Of a stretch of 64,000 bases of DNA, positions 27,708 to 36,587 are shown in pieces. Source of the DNA: Clostridium thermarum (GTDB lineage: Bacteria; Bacillota; Clostridia; Clostridiales; Clostridiaceae); the NCBI RefSeq assembly GCF_006351925.1, contig NZ_CP040924.1:242501-306500 (forward strand). Reading direction: 5' to 3'. The number at the start of each line of letters is the position of its first letter. The first letter of the stretch is position 1. Both the position numbers and the translations under genes were made by a program. The notes under the pieces are model-generated. The model was given only the letters and a program-made list of their open reading frames with translations. It searched no databases and was not told the DNA's origin.

Positions 27708-27720
27708 AAAATAACACAAG
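27708..27720. repeat. Direct repeat (right target duplication of the IS30 element)
   Basis: AAAATAACACAAG is identical to 25970-25982. The 263 bases between the transposase stop and this repeat hold only the element's terminal repeats. Confidence 0.85.
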
Positions 27721-27729
27721 TAAATTTAT

Positions 27730-27757
27730 TTGCCTAGATTATGTAAAATGATATAAT
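27730..27757 (+). promoter_or_regulatory. Promoter for the small membrane protein transcript
   Basis: TTGCCT and TATAAT are separated by 16 bases. About 145 bases of leader follow before the first start codon; it contains possible pairings (AGGGG with CCCCT) but matches no riboswitch I know. Confidence 0.6.
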
Positions 27758-27907
27758 ATTTTCATTGGAGAGGAAGGGGATTTCAAAAGAAAGAGTAGAC
27801 TATGGCTCTGCAATTTACCCCTATGTCTGCGTGACAGGAGCAACTATCTCAGGAAAGTAGGATGAGAAGTCTAAATACAATCTAGGAAGAAAGGGCCTTG
27901 AAAAATT

Positions 27908-28084
27908 ATGTTGGATGGTATTCGTATTGGTATTATGGTAGCGGCAGTACTAGTGGTGAGTCTAGAGATATGGAGATTTATTAGGAGAATAACTAATCTG
28001 CCAAGAGAAGTAGAGGACTTAAAAAGAAGATTAGAAGACCTTGAGGAGCTTGTAAGAAGTCAAAATAAAGAATTGAATGGTTAA
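27908..28084 (+). CDS. Small membrane protein with coiled coil (58 aa)
   Basis: The 58-residue product has one membrane segment (IGIMVAAVLVVSLEIW, about 7-22), then a basic and acidic amphipathic helix with heptad spacing (REVEDLKRRLEDLEELVRS). This layout suits a single-pass protein that oligomerises or recruits a partner. The ribosome binding site is weak and distant (AAAGGG). It lies in its own transcription unit with a promoter at 27730 and a terminator at 28100. No family is recognised. Confidence 0.6.
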   Translation: MLDGIRIGIMVAAVLVVSLEIWRFIRRITNLPREVEDLKRRLEDLEELVRSQNKELNG

Positions 28085-28099
28085 TCGGCTAGAAAAAAG

Positions 28100-28131
28100 A
28101 TGCGGTGAACTTAAAACACTGCATTTTTTTC
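28100..28131 (+). terminator. Terminator of the small membrane protein gene
   Basis: The stem ATGCGGTG/CACTGCAT includes one G-U pair, is separated by 9 bases and is followed by seven T. Confidence 0.85.
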
Positions 28132-28342
28132 TTTAACATGGAACCTAGGATATGGTGCGGATAAGGAAAATGTGCTCATAGAAGTGTGAAAAAGGCAGTG
28201 GACAGTGAGGATATAATATTTTGTAGCCAAAATAATACAGTGTTGGTATAATATACACTAAACATAAAAAATAATTTTGGTTTATTTGAACAAAATAAAA
28301 TTACAAAATATTTAATGCAAGCAATTTATTTAGGAGAGAACT

Positions 28343-29572
28343 ATGTTAAAAGGGTATAAGGAATATTTTCATTTACCAAAGGCAGTATATTTTCTGGTAG
28401 CGGCTAAGACCATCAACGGACTTGGAAACTTTATAATGCCTCTGCTGACACTTATTCTCACGGAAAAAATCGGACTCAGCAGTTCACAGGCAGGTTTTTA
28501 TATTCTTATACTGAATGTAAGCTTTGTTCCGGGGCTGTTGCTGGGAGGAAGGCTGGTAGACACCTTTGGACGCAAAAAGGTAATAGTAATATTTCACAGC
28601 CTGGCAGCGATAATATTTTTAAGCTGTGGTTTTATAAATCCTTCAATGTTGATCGTATACCTGCTGATTTTGGGTTCCGCTATGTTGGCAGCATCCCTGC
28701 CGGCCTATGATGCACTTATAGCAGACTTAACTAACTCTCATACCAGAAAAAGGGCCTTTTCCCTTATGTTCATGGGCCACAATTTAGGCTTTTCCATTGC
28801 GCCGGTGTTAGGAGGCTTTCTCTTTAAAAACTATCTCTATTTAGTATTTATTATAGATGCCATTACAACCCTGATATCAGTTTTGCTCGTACTGTTTTTT
28901 ATTCCGGATATACGCCATCATCAGGAACAGCATAAGAGTAAGAAAGAACATGGTGAGGATAAAAAGAAGCTGAATGTAGTGGAATTCCTATTGAGCAGGC
29001 CGGTGGTCTTAGTATTTGCGGGCCTGTTGTTCTTCTATAATTTTTCATACTCTCAGTGGGCCTTCACCCTGCCAATTCATATGGTATCCCTGTTCCCGGA
29101 AGAGGGACCAAAGTATTATGGAATGCTGGAGGGTATGAATGGCTTATTGATATTATTATTTACACCGGTAATAACAAAGTTTACTCTTAAGACTATGCCT
29201 ACCAAGGTTATAGCAACTGGAGGTTTATTTTATGCAGTATCCTTTGCAATACTGATAGTAACAAGGCTACTGCCCATGTTCTTTGTTGTGGTTATAATCA
29301 TGACCATGGGAGAGATGATGGTCACTGTTAACAACAATACCTTCATCTCCAGTGTAACTCCTCCTCAGTATAGAGGCAGGGTCAGTGCCATATTCCAAAT
29401 TATCTATGGTGCAGGCTTTGCTGCGGGACCCTTCATAATGGGAAAGGCCCTGGACTATATAACCACAAATGACGTATGGGTTATAATAACTGCAGTTATC
29501 GGCACTGCTGCCCTGCTCCTATTTGTATTGAGCAGAAGACTGAAAAAGAAGGGAATTGAGAATCATTATTGA
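28343..29572 (+). CDS. MFS transporter
   Basis: The 409-residue protein has 12 membrane segments. The MFS loop motif between segments 2 and 3 is GGRLVDTFGRKKVI. A long cytoplasmic loop in the middle is rich in His and Lys (RHHQEQHKSKKEHGEDKKK). The overall pattern fits drug-efflux or small-molecule exporters, but no substrate can be named. TAGGAGAG precedes ATG. The 258 bases upstream hold no gene; GGTATAATATAC near 28250 may be the promoter. Confidence 0.88.
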   Translation: MLKGYKEYFHLPKAVYFLVAAKTINGLGNFIMPLLTLILTEKIGLSSSQAGFYILILNVSFVPGLLLGGRLVDTFGRKKVIVIFHSLAAIIFLSCGFINPSMLIVYLLILGSAMLAASLPAYDALIADLTNSHTRKRAFSLMFMGHNLGFSIAPVLGGFLFKNYLYLVFIIDAITTLISVLLVLFFIPDIRHHQEQHKSKKEHGEDKKKLNVVEFLLSRPVVLVFAGLLFFYNFSYSQWAFTLPIHMVSLFPEEGPKYYGMLEGMNGLLILLFTPVITKFTLKTMPTKVIATGGLFYAVSFAILIVTRLLPMFFVVVIIMTMGEMMVTVNNNTFISSVTPPQYRGRVSAIFQIIYGAGFAAGPFIMGKALDYITTNDVWVIITAVIGTAALLLFVLSRRLKKKGIENHY

Positions 29573-29732
29573 TTTTCATATTTAATTTTTAATAATGAGA
29601 TAGGTATGACGCCTGAGGACTTTTTAGGAGGTAATCCGGAATGCCTATTATATAAATAATTAGCTTGTCTAATATTGCATATTTCCACCATTTGGAGTAA
29701 AATCTCTATATCTACAGGAAAGGATGCATTTT

Positions 29733-31436
29733 ATGGAACATAAGATTATTGAATACTGTAATGAAACGGAAAGTATTAAAAGGATATTTGATCTTTATAA
29801 AAAAGAATTTCTGGAGAACTATAACCTTCTTTCAGCAAAAGAGAAAAAGCCTGTAAAAAAGGCATTGCCATATATATACCGAATGTGGTACTATTCTGCC
29901 TTAATGGATGATACGCCGCTTTCACCGGCAAACTTTATCAACATGCAGATAAAAGAAAAGTATGGCCAGGACACAGTGATTGTGCCCATAGCAAGGCCTG
30001 TTTATAAGCGAAAGGCTTTGGTAGACTTTGAACAGGAATTTGTAGTTTTTAGTGTGGAAAACCATCCTGTGCTTAAGGACCTGAAAATGTTTTTGAATAC
30101 TTGCCTGCCGGATATCGGCGTGGATGAAAATGGTTTTATCCTTGAGGATGAAAGAGACGAATTTATTGATTTGCTTACCTTTAGAGAAATTTTTTATGTA
30201 ACTTTCTTAACTAATATCTCCTATGAGTTAGGACTGCTGAGGAAGCTACCTTCCATAGGAGTACATAGAGCTGCCGCAGTGGCGGAAAATGTAAGGAAAT
30301 TCTTCCAAATGTCCAGTGAAGACCAGCTGAAAAAAATAGTGGAAGCTGTATTAGTTATTGCATCAAAGCATATGTGTGAGGCTTTTCCTATAAACAGAAG
30401 TACCTTCAGTGTTTCAGCTTTAAGAAAGCTTATAAGAGATGCTGTGGACCTTAATGAGTACCTTAACGGTATTATGGATAAGTATAATTTAAACATAGAT
30501 ATGGGCGAATTAGAAAACATAGATATGGATAAGCTGGATGAAATGGACGAAGAAGACCTTCCCCAAGGATCCGTGATTTCCCTTGCCATTAGGATGGAGC
30601 TGTCCTTTGCCCTGGATGCTTATATAGCTACTCCTTTGGGCTACTACCTGCAAGTACTTCAGCCAATATATATATACGTCTATGATGCATCCTACTATTT
30701 CTACGAGTTATACAGCGCAGAAGTGAATCAGGTCCCCTTAATAAAACTATTCTTCCTAATGCCAAACGGGTTTGATCTCACAGTACTGGGACATAAGGTA
30801 CTCCTGGACGGAATTAAGCCCAAAAATGAATTTCAAACCTTAGAAGAAAAGATAGACTTCCAGCAGGCCTATAAGGATATCTGTGACTATCAGAATGAAG
30901 AAACAGCCCTAGACGAAGAACGGGATAATTTTTCAGAAGAGGAAATACTGAATGCCTTTTTTGAGCAATTTGCACCTAAGAGAAGAGGCAAAAATAATAA
31001 AGATGCGTTGAATGTTGAACCTGAAAAGAATGAAGAAGTGATAACGGAGAAGAATACAGCCTATATATTTAAGGTGAAAAAGGTCAATAACAAACGTAAA
31101 TTTATCACTGTGGCAGTTAAGGGAACTCAGAGTTTTGAAGATTTGGTGGATGCAATCAGAAACAAATATGACCTGGAGTGGGGACACTTATATTCCTTCT
31201 TTATGAATAATAAGCCCTATGACAGGGATTATGAGATTCCCTGTCCCTATGACCGCGAGGCCAGTACAAACACTGAAAAGGTAAAACTCCACCAAGTTAA
31301 GCTATATAAATCTCAAAGATTTTTGTTCATCTATGATTTTGGTGAGGATATAACCTTTGAAATCGAGTTTGTAGGTACTGAGCCACTGCAGAAGGATATG
31401 TCTTATCCGGCAGTAATACCCAACAAAAAGGCATAG
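29733..31436 (+). CDS. Large protein with C-terminal PRiA4b ORF-3-like domain
   Basis: The product of about 567 residues is cytoplasmic. The N-terminal two thirds are helical and unrecognised (EYCNETESIKRIFDLYKKE onward). After an acidic linker, the last 130 residues contain AYIFKVKKVNNKRKFITVAV, FEDLVDAIRNKYDLEWGHLYSF and FLFIYDFGEDITFEIEF. This is the strand pattern and YDFGD-like motif of the pRiA4b ORF-3 (TnpR passenger) domain. Its biochemical role is not known. ATG 29733 lies 9 bases after AGGAAAGG. No obvious operon partner. Confidence 0.65.
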   Translation: MEHKIIEYCNETESIKRIFDLYKKEFLENYNLLSAKEKKPVKKALPYIYRMWYYSALMDDTPLSPANFINMQIKEKYGQDTVIVPIARPVYKRKALVDFEQEFVVFSVENHPVLKDLKMFLNTCLPDIGVDENGFILEDERDEFIDLLTFREIFYVTFLTNISYELGLLRKLPSIGVHRAAAVAENVRKFFQMSSEDQLKKIVEAVLVIASKHMCEAFPINRSTFSVSALRKLIRDAVDLNEYLNGIMDKYNLNIDMGELENIDMDKLDEMDEEDLPQGSVISLAIRMELSFALDAYIATPLGYYLQVLQPIYIYVYDASYYFYELYSAEVNQVPLIKLFFLMPNGFDLTVLGHKVLLDGIKPKNEFQTLEEKIDFQQAYKDICDYQNEETALDEERDNFSEEEILNAFFEQFAPKRRGKNNKDALNVEPEKNEEVITEKNTAYIFKVKKVNNKRKFITVAVKGTQSFEDLVDAIRNKYDLEWGHLYSFFMNNKPYDRDYEIPCPYDREASTNTEKVKLHQVKLYKSQRFLFIYDFGEDITFEIEFVGTEPLQKDMSYPAVIPNKKA

Positions 31437-31479
31437 GATGTACAGATGATGTGAGTAAGCAGTGACTCAGCTTTATTTT

Positions 31480-31525
31480 TAATTAAGGGTGAAAATCAGC
31501 CATGTTTGAATTTCATCCTTAATTA
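31480..31525. repeat. Palindromic repeat, copy 4 (variant)
   Basis: TTAATTAAGGGTGAAAATC pairs with GAATTTCATCCTTAATTA. The TTAAGGATGAAATTC half is the same as in the copy at 18124. It sits between the PRiA4b gene and the convergent OhrR gene and may terminate both. Confidence 0.6.
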
Positions 31526-31981
31526 CTATTTGTCGTTTATTTTGCTTAATAAATTGTCCAAGCGATGCTTCAAGTCTGCCAATTCCTGAAGGTCGATATT
31601 AATGGCGTTTAAAATTCCCTGGGGTATATTTAGGGCCTTTTCTCTTAAAGCAAGCCCCTTTTCTGTTATGGTTACGTTCAAAACTCTTTCGTCTTTGCTG
31701 GAACGTTCCCTTTGCAGCAGGCCTAAGGATTCTAGTCTCTTTAATAAAGGGGTCAAGGTGCCGGAATCTAAGAAAAGCTTATTACCCATTTCCTTCAGGG
31801 TTACAGCGTTATTTTCCCAAAGTACGAGCATCACAAGGTATTGGGGGTAGGTTATGCCAAGTTCCTCCAAGAGAGGTCGATAAATTTTTGTTATAGCTCT
31901 TGAAACTGCGTAGGCAGAAAAACATAACTGGTTATCTAAGCTCAATATATCATAATCTCTTGTTAAGTCATTTTTATCCAT
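31526..31981 (-). CDS. MarR-family regulator, OhrR type (organic peroxide sensor)
   Basis: The 151-residue MarR-fold protein has the OhrR hallmark near its start: LDNQLCFSAYA with Cys20, equivalent to the redox Cys of Bacillus OhrR. The winged helix follows (LKEMGNKLFLDSGTLTPLLKRLESLGLLQRERSSKDERVLNVTITEKG). OhrR leaves its operator when the Cys is oxidised by organic peroxide. It is divergent from a glutathione peroxidase-msrA pair with 216 bases between, so it probably represses them and itself. The AT-rich palindromic ACAATTAATT at 32131 is a possible operator. Confidence 0.88.
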   Translation of the reverse strand: MDKNDLTRDYDILSLDNQLCFSAYAVSRAITKIYRPLLEELGITYPQYLVMLVLWENNAVTLKEMGNKLFLDSGTLTPLLKRLESLGLLQRERSSKDERVLNVTITEKGLALREKALNIPQGILNAINIDLQELADLKHRLDNLLSKINDK

Positions 31982-32125
31982 ATAATCATCTCCTAAACAT
32001 AAGAATTATTTATTACTGATGGTGAAAAATATCTTCATATTATAAAATTTCACCAAATATTGAATCCTTATACTTAATTATAATAGGTAATCTGTAATTT
32101 GTTAATATTATTTTATAAAATTGCA

Positions 32126-32153
32126 TTGCGCACAATTAATTTTATGTTATAAT
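32126..32153 (+). promoter_or_regulatory. Promoter of the peroxidase-msrA operon
   Basis: TTGCGC and TATAAT are separated by 16 bases. The spacer contains ACAATTAATTTT, a possible MarR/OhrR binding site. Confidence 0.6.
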
Positions 32154-32197
32154 AAAGTTGTTATTAATTGAGAAATACATTTTATGGAGGAAGTAAT

Positions 32198-32677
32198 ATG
32201 GGTATTTATGATTTTACAGCAGTGACCTTAGAAGGGGAAGAAATCAGCTTAAGCAAGTATAAGGGAAAGGTACTCTTAATAGTTAACACAGCCAGTAATT
32301 GCGGATTTACCCCGCAGTATAAGGAACTTCAAGAGCTTTATGAGAAGCTGGGAAATGAAAAATTTGAGATTCTGGGTTTCCCCTGCAATCAGTTTGGTAA
32401 TCAGGAACCGGGCAGCAGCAGTGACATACAGAATTTCTGCCAATTAAATTATGGTGTGGATTTTCAAATGTTTGAAAAGATTGATGTGAATGGGGAGAAT
32501 GCTCACCCACTGTATAAGTATCTTACAGAGCAAAAGAAGGGGTTCCTTACCGGAAGTATAAAATGGAATTTCACAAAATTTTTAATTGATAAAGAGGGAA
32601 ATATAATAGATAGATTTGCACCTACTACATCACCACTAAAGATTGAAAAAGCTATAGCGGAACTTATAAACAAATAA
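32198..32677 (+). CDS. Glutathione peroxidase-family thiol peroxidase
   Basis: The 159-residue single-domain thioredoxin-fold peroxidase has an active site NTASNCGFTPQY with Cys (not selenocysteine). The second Cys is in GFPCNQFGNQEPG, and the Trp of the catalytic site is in IKWNFTKFLID. Bacterial members usually reduce peroxides with thioredoxin. It sits 21 bases before msrA and divergent from the OhrR-type regulator, which supports a peroxide-stress role. GGAGG precedes ATG 32198. Confidence 0.92.
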   Translation: MGIYDFTAVTLEGEEISLSKYKGKVLLIVNTASNCGFTPQYKELQELYEKLGNEKFEILGFPCNQFGNQEPGSSSDIQNFCQLNYGVDFQMFEKIDVNGENAHPLYKYLTEQKKGFLTGSIKWNFTKFLIDKEGNIIDRFAPTTSPLKIEKAIAELINK

Positions 32678-32698
32678 TTATGTAAAGGAAGTGGATTT

Positions 32699-33187
32699 AT
32701 GAAGAAAATTGTTCTTGCAGGAGGTTGCTTCTGGGGAGTAGAAGCTTTTTTGAGCGGGATTAAGGGAGTTATTGAGACAAAGGTTGGCTATGCTAACGGC
32801 AGAGTAGCAAATCCAACTTATGAGATGGTATGCCAGCAGAACACCGGCTTTGCGGAAACTTGTTATGTAGAGTATGATGAAAGTCAATTGCCTTTGGAAA
32901 AGCTGCTGGAGGAGTATTGGAGAATAGTAGATCCCACTGTGCTGAACAGGCAGGGCCCTGATGTTGGCAGCCAGTACAGAACCGGAATATACTATACCGA
33001 TGAAAGCGATTTAAACATAATTTTAAAGTCAGTAGCTGAGGAACAGAAAAAGTATGAGAAAAAGATAGTGACAGAAGTAAAACCGTTGGAAAATTTCTAT
33101 GTTGCTGAGGAATATCATCAAAAGTATCTGCAAAAGAACCCTAATGGTTACTGCCACATACCTAGAGAGCTGCTGGAAAGCCATTAA
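32699..33187 (+). CDS. msrA: Peptide methionine sulfoxide reductase MsrA
   Basis: The 162-residue MsrA has active site [10 protein letters not shown] (Cys11). [14 protein letters not shown] and [17 protein letters not shown] follow; the near-terminal Cys is a likely resolving residue. It reduces the S form of methionine sulfoxide in damaged proteins. It is in operon with the peroxidase gene. No MsrB domain is fused or adjacent. Confidence 0.95.
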   Translation: MKKIVLAGGCFWGVEAFLSGIKGVIETKVGYANGRVANPTYEMVCQQNTGFAETCYVEYDESQLPLEKLLEEYWRIVDPTVLNRQGPDVGSQYRTGIYYTDESDLNIILKSVAEEQKKYEKKIVTEVKPLENFYVAEEYHQKYLQKNPNGYCHIPRELLESH

Positions 33188-33286
33188 TGGGGGGGCCCTT
33201 GCCAGCCTTACAGTAGGCATTTTATGTATATGAATATGGAAATATTGACACAATAACCTATAGAGATTTTCTAAGGAGGAGATATT

Positions 33287-34813
33287 GTGGCAAATATACC
33301 TAACTTTTCAAAGAGTCTATGGATGGATACTGTAAAGTTGCCGGACTATCCAGGCTTAAAAGAGGATATCACTGTGGATACTGTGGTAATTGGCGGAGGA
33401 ATAACCGGTATAAGCACAGCTTATATGCTGCAAAAGGAAGGCTTAAAGGTAGCACTGCTGGAGGCAAACAAGGTACTGGCAGGCACCACCGGGCATACCA
33501 CTGCAAAGGTTACTATACAGCATGACCTTATATATGATAAGCTAAAGAATCAGTTCAGTGAGGAATTTGCCAGGCTCTATGGCGAATCTAACAGTGCAGG
33601 TTTACAGTTCATACGGGATATAATAAAAGAAAAGAATATAGATTGTGATTTTGTAGCTCAAAATTCCTATGTATATACCCAGTCTGATGATTACATACAA
33701 AAGATACAAGATGAAGTAAAAACAGCTCAACAGCTTGGCTTAAAAGCTACATATCTGGAAAAGGTGCCCCTGCCCTTTGATATAAAGTGTGCTGTATGCT
33801 TTGAGGACCAAGCCATGTTTCACCCTCTAAGGTATCTCGCTGCCCTGTGCAGGCTCATAAACGAAAAAGACCAATGTATATATGAAAATACCAGGGCCCT
33901 GGATATTGAGCAGGATGCTTCAGGAGATAAAAAACTCATTGTAATTGCAGAAAATGAAGTTAAAGTTTATTGTGACTATGCTGTAATTGCAAGCCATTTC
34001 CCTTTTTTTGATGGGTTTGGAATGTACTTCATGAGAATGTATGCTCAGAAGTCCTATGCCATGGCTATAAAAACAAAGAAGGGCTTTGAAGAAGGTATGT
34101 TTATAAATGCGGAACAGCCTACAAGATCCTTAAGGTATACTCCCTTTAATGGGGAAAAGCTTGTAATAGTAGGCGGAGAACACCACAATACAGGGCAGGA
34201 TGCCAATACAATGGTGCATTTTGAGAACTTAAGAGATTTTGCAGAACAGACCTATGGAATTAATGAGATACTGTTCCGCTGGTCCACTCAAGACCTGATG
34301 ACTTTGGATGACCTGCCTTACATAGGTCGCTTAACTACAGGAAAGCAAAATGTTTTTGTGGCTACCGGTTATAAAAAGTGGGGGATGACTACGGGTACAA
34401 TGGCAGGCCTTTTAATTAAGGATTTGATCCTGAAAAAGCAAAGTCCTTGGGAGGAACTTTATACGCCTTCAAGATTCAAATCAGACCCTTCACTTAAAAA
34501 CCTGGCAAAAGAAGGTGCCATGATAGCAAAGGAGTTTATTAAGGGCAAGCTAAAGGCCGCCTCACAGACCTTGGAGGATTTACAGCCTGATGCTGGCAAG
34601 GTTATAGATATCGATGGCAATAAGGTAGGTGTATATAAGAACAGTGAGGGCAGGACTTACATGGTTGATACCACCTGTACACATATGGGCTGTGAAGTGC
34701 AGTGGAACAGTGCTGAAAGAAGCTGGGATTGTCCTTGCCACGGGTCTAGATTTGATGTAGATGGTCATGTAATAGAAGGCCCTGCTCTTAAGCCGCTTAA
34801 ACAGCTTGATTAG
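33287..34813 (+). CDS. FAD-dependent oxidoreductase with C-terminal Rieske domain
   Basis: The 508-residue protein has a DAO-type FAD domain (TVVIGGGITGISTAYMLQKEG, dinucleotide motif at about 33-38, and GTTGHTTAKVT). A C-terminal Rieske [2Fe-2S] domain covers about 420-508, with ligands in CTHMGC and CPCHGS (C-x-H and C-x-x-H). It resembles the YhfW-type fusion found in Firmicutes. The electron donor and acceptor are unknown. It follows msrA by 100 bases with its own GGAGGAG, so it may or may not share the stress regulation. Confidence 0.88.
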   Translation: MANIPNFSKSLWMDTVKLPDYPGLKEDITVDTVVIGGGITGISTAYMLQKEGLKVALLEANKVLAGTTGHTTAKVTIQHDLIYDKLKNQFSEEFARLYGESNSAGLQFIRDIIKEKNIDCDFVAQNSYVYTQSDDYIQKIQDEVKTAQQLGLKATYLEKVPLPFDIKCAVCFEDQAMFHPLRYLAALCRLINEKDQCIYENTRALDIEQDASGDKKLIVIAENEVKVYCDYAVIASHFPFFDGFGMYFMRMYAQKSYAMAIKTKKGFEEGMFINAEQPTRSLRYTPFNGEKLVIVGGEHHNTGQDANTMVHFENLRDFAEQTYGINEILFRWSTQDLMTLDDLPYIGRLTTGKQNVFVATGYKKWGMTTGTMAGLLIKDLILKKQSPWEELYTPSRFKSDPSLKNLAKEGAMIAKEFIKGKLKAASQTLEDLQPDAGKVIDIDGNKVGVYKNSEGRTYMVDTTCTHMGCEVQWNSAERSWDCPCHGSRFDVDGHVIEGPALKPLKQLD

Positions 34814-34863
34814 TGCTGTTATATGCAAAATTTGATATAATAGTTAGGTAAGGGAGTGGTAAT

Positions 34864-36151
34864 ATGGCTTTGGACACATCGAAGAATTTGAGAAATGCAA
34901 TAATTTATTCTGTATATGTGAGAAATTACGGAAAGAACGGCAAATTTATTGATGTGGAAAATGATCTGCAGAGGGTAAAGGACCTTGGTACAGATATAAT
35001 CTGGTTTCTGCCAATCCATCCTATAGGGGAATTAAACAGGAAGGGCATTAAGGGGTCCCCATATGCTATTAGGGATTACAGAGAAGTAAATCCTGAGTAC
35101 GGCACCTTGGAGGACTTTAAAAGGTTGGTTGACAAGATTCATCAATATGGTATGAAGGCTATGATGGACATAGTATATAACCATACCTCGCCTGATTCCT
35201 ATCTTGTGAAGAACAGGCCGGAATATTTCTATAAGAAACCTGATGGAAAAATTGGAAACAAAGTGGGAGACTGGAGTGACATTGTTGACTTAGATTACAA
35301 CAACAAGGATTTGTGGAGATACCAGATAGAAACTTTGAAATACTGGGTTCAGATGGGAGTGGATGGCTTTAGGTGCGATGTAGCCCCCTTAGTACCAATC
35401 CAGTTCTGGATGCAGGCCAGAGAAGAAATTAAGAAAATTAAACCGGACTTCATATGGCTGGCGGAAAGCGTGGAAGCTAGCTTTATATTGGAACTTAGAA
35501 AAGGCGGTTTTATAGCTCATTCAGACAGTGAGATGTACAATGCCTTTGATATCTGCTACGATTACGATGTACATAAATACTTCAAAGGCTACCTCATGGG
35601 TGAATATACCCTTAAAGAATATATAGAAAAGGTGGCCCAGCAGGAGTATATATCCAGACAACTATGTTAAGCTCAGATTTTTGGAGAACCATGACCAGCT
35701 AAGGGCTGCAGAACTTATCCATGATGATATAAAGTTAGACATATGGACAGCGTATATGTACTTCCAAAAGGGAGCGGTACTTCTATTCAACGGTCAGGAG
35801 GCTAAAGATGATCATCTTCCCAACCTTTTCAACATCGACAAGGTAGTGTGGGATGGAGCAAGGGATGAATTTACATCCATGCTAAGAAGGTTGGCAGCCT
35901 TGAAGAAGACGCCTATAATGGCGGAGGGGAACTATTCCATAGGGGTCTTTGATGACAAGGACGTAATAGTTATTACCTATGAAATGGGACAGGAAAAGCT
36001 TATTGGCATATTTAATGTTGGCCTTGAAAATGGGACCATTCAGCTTCCTATAGAGGGCGGAAGTTACGAAAACCTGGCAACGGGCAAATTTATACATATG
36101 GAAAACGGAGAGCTGAAGCTCCCCTATGTTCCGGTAATAATAAGAGTATAA
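34864..36151 (+). CDS. GH13 alpha-amylase-family enzyme, frameshifted
   Basis: Two reading frames join into one GH13 protein of about 428 residues. Part one (34864 to about 35655) holds region I DIVYNHTSP, region II VDGFRCDVAP with the Asp nucleophile, and region III IWLAESV with the acid/base Glu. Part two holds region IV FLENHDQLRAAE with the third Asp. The frame is lost in a TATATAT run at 35648-35654, and an early TAA follows. All catalytic residues are present across the two frames, so this is either sequence error or a fresh mutation. It acts on alpha-glucosidic bonds; there is no signal peptide, so it is cytoplasmic. Confidence 0.8.
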
Positions 36152-36174
36152 TTATTGAAATAATAAAAAAACTA

Positions 36175-36203
36175 TTGAATTATTATGAATTATGAAGTAT
36201 AAT
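36175..36203 (+). promoter_or_regulatory. Promoter of the first T-box transcript
   Basis: TTGAAT and TATAAT are separated by 17 bases. It lies just upstream of the T-box leader. Confidence 0.75.
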
Positions 36204-36219
36204 TATTAAAAAAATCAAA

Positions 36220-36497
36220 TAAATGCTTAAAAATGTTGATGAGGAAGAGTACATCTGGGTAAAACTCTTAGAGAGCCGGTGGTGGTGGAAATCCGGTGGT
36301 AAGCCCTTATGGAAAGCAGCCTTTGAATTTCTTACTGAGAAATGAGTATAAGTTGTACTCAATAAATAAGACGTTACCTCACGTTACAGAGGCACGGAAT
36401 AATTTTGTTCCGGTTGAGAGAGTGTCTTTTGGCACTAATTAGGGTGGTACCGCGAATTTACTCCTTCGTCCCTTTGCAGGGATGAAGGAGTTTTTTA
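36220..36497 (+). promoter_or_regulatory. T-box leader, probably Phe-specific (TTC)
   Basis: The leader has a stem I region (GAAGAGTACATC, AGAGAGCCGG), the conserved T-box AGGGTGGTACCGCG at 36441-36454 and a terminator. The likely specifier is TTC at 36329-36331 in GAATTTCTTACTG, which would read tRNA-Phe. I could not fold the stem, so the specifier call is tentative. Uncharged tRNA binding should allow read-through into the Lrp-aminotransferase genes. Confidence 0.85.
36460..36497 (+). terminator. T-box terminator
   Basis: 13-bp arms ACTCCTTCGTCCC/GGGATGAAGGAGT with a 6-base loop are followed by six T. Confidence 0.92.
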
Positions 36498-36587
36498 TTT
36501 TTAAAAATTTTTTAAGGGGACATTTGCTTTACTGTTAAAAGTGAGCAAAGAAAAAATCCGCTGAAAACATAGAAAGGGGTTATTAAA

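Noticed and set aside
27764..27907. Possible known riboswitch upstream of the small membrane protein
   Set aside because: I compared it by eye with glycine, SAM, TPP, FMN, cyclic di-GMP, guanidine and manganese consensus cores and found no match, so I list it only as an unknown leader.
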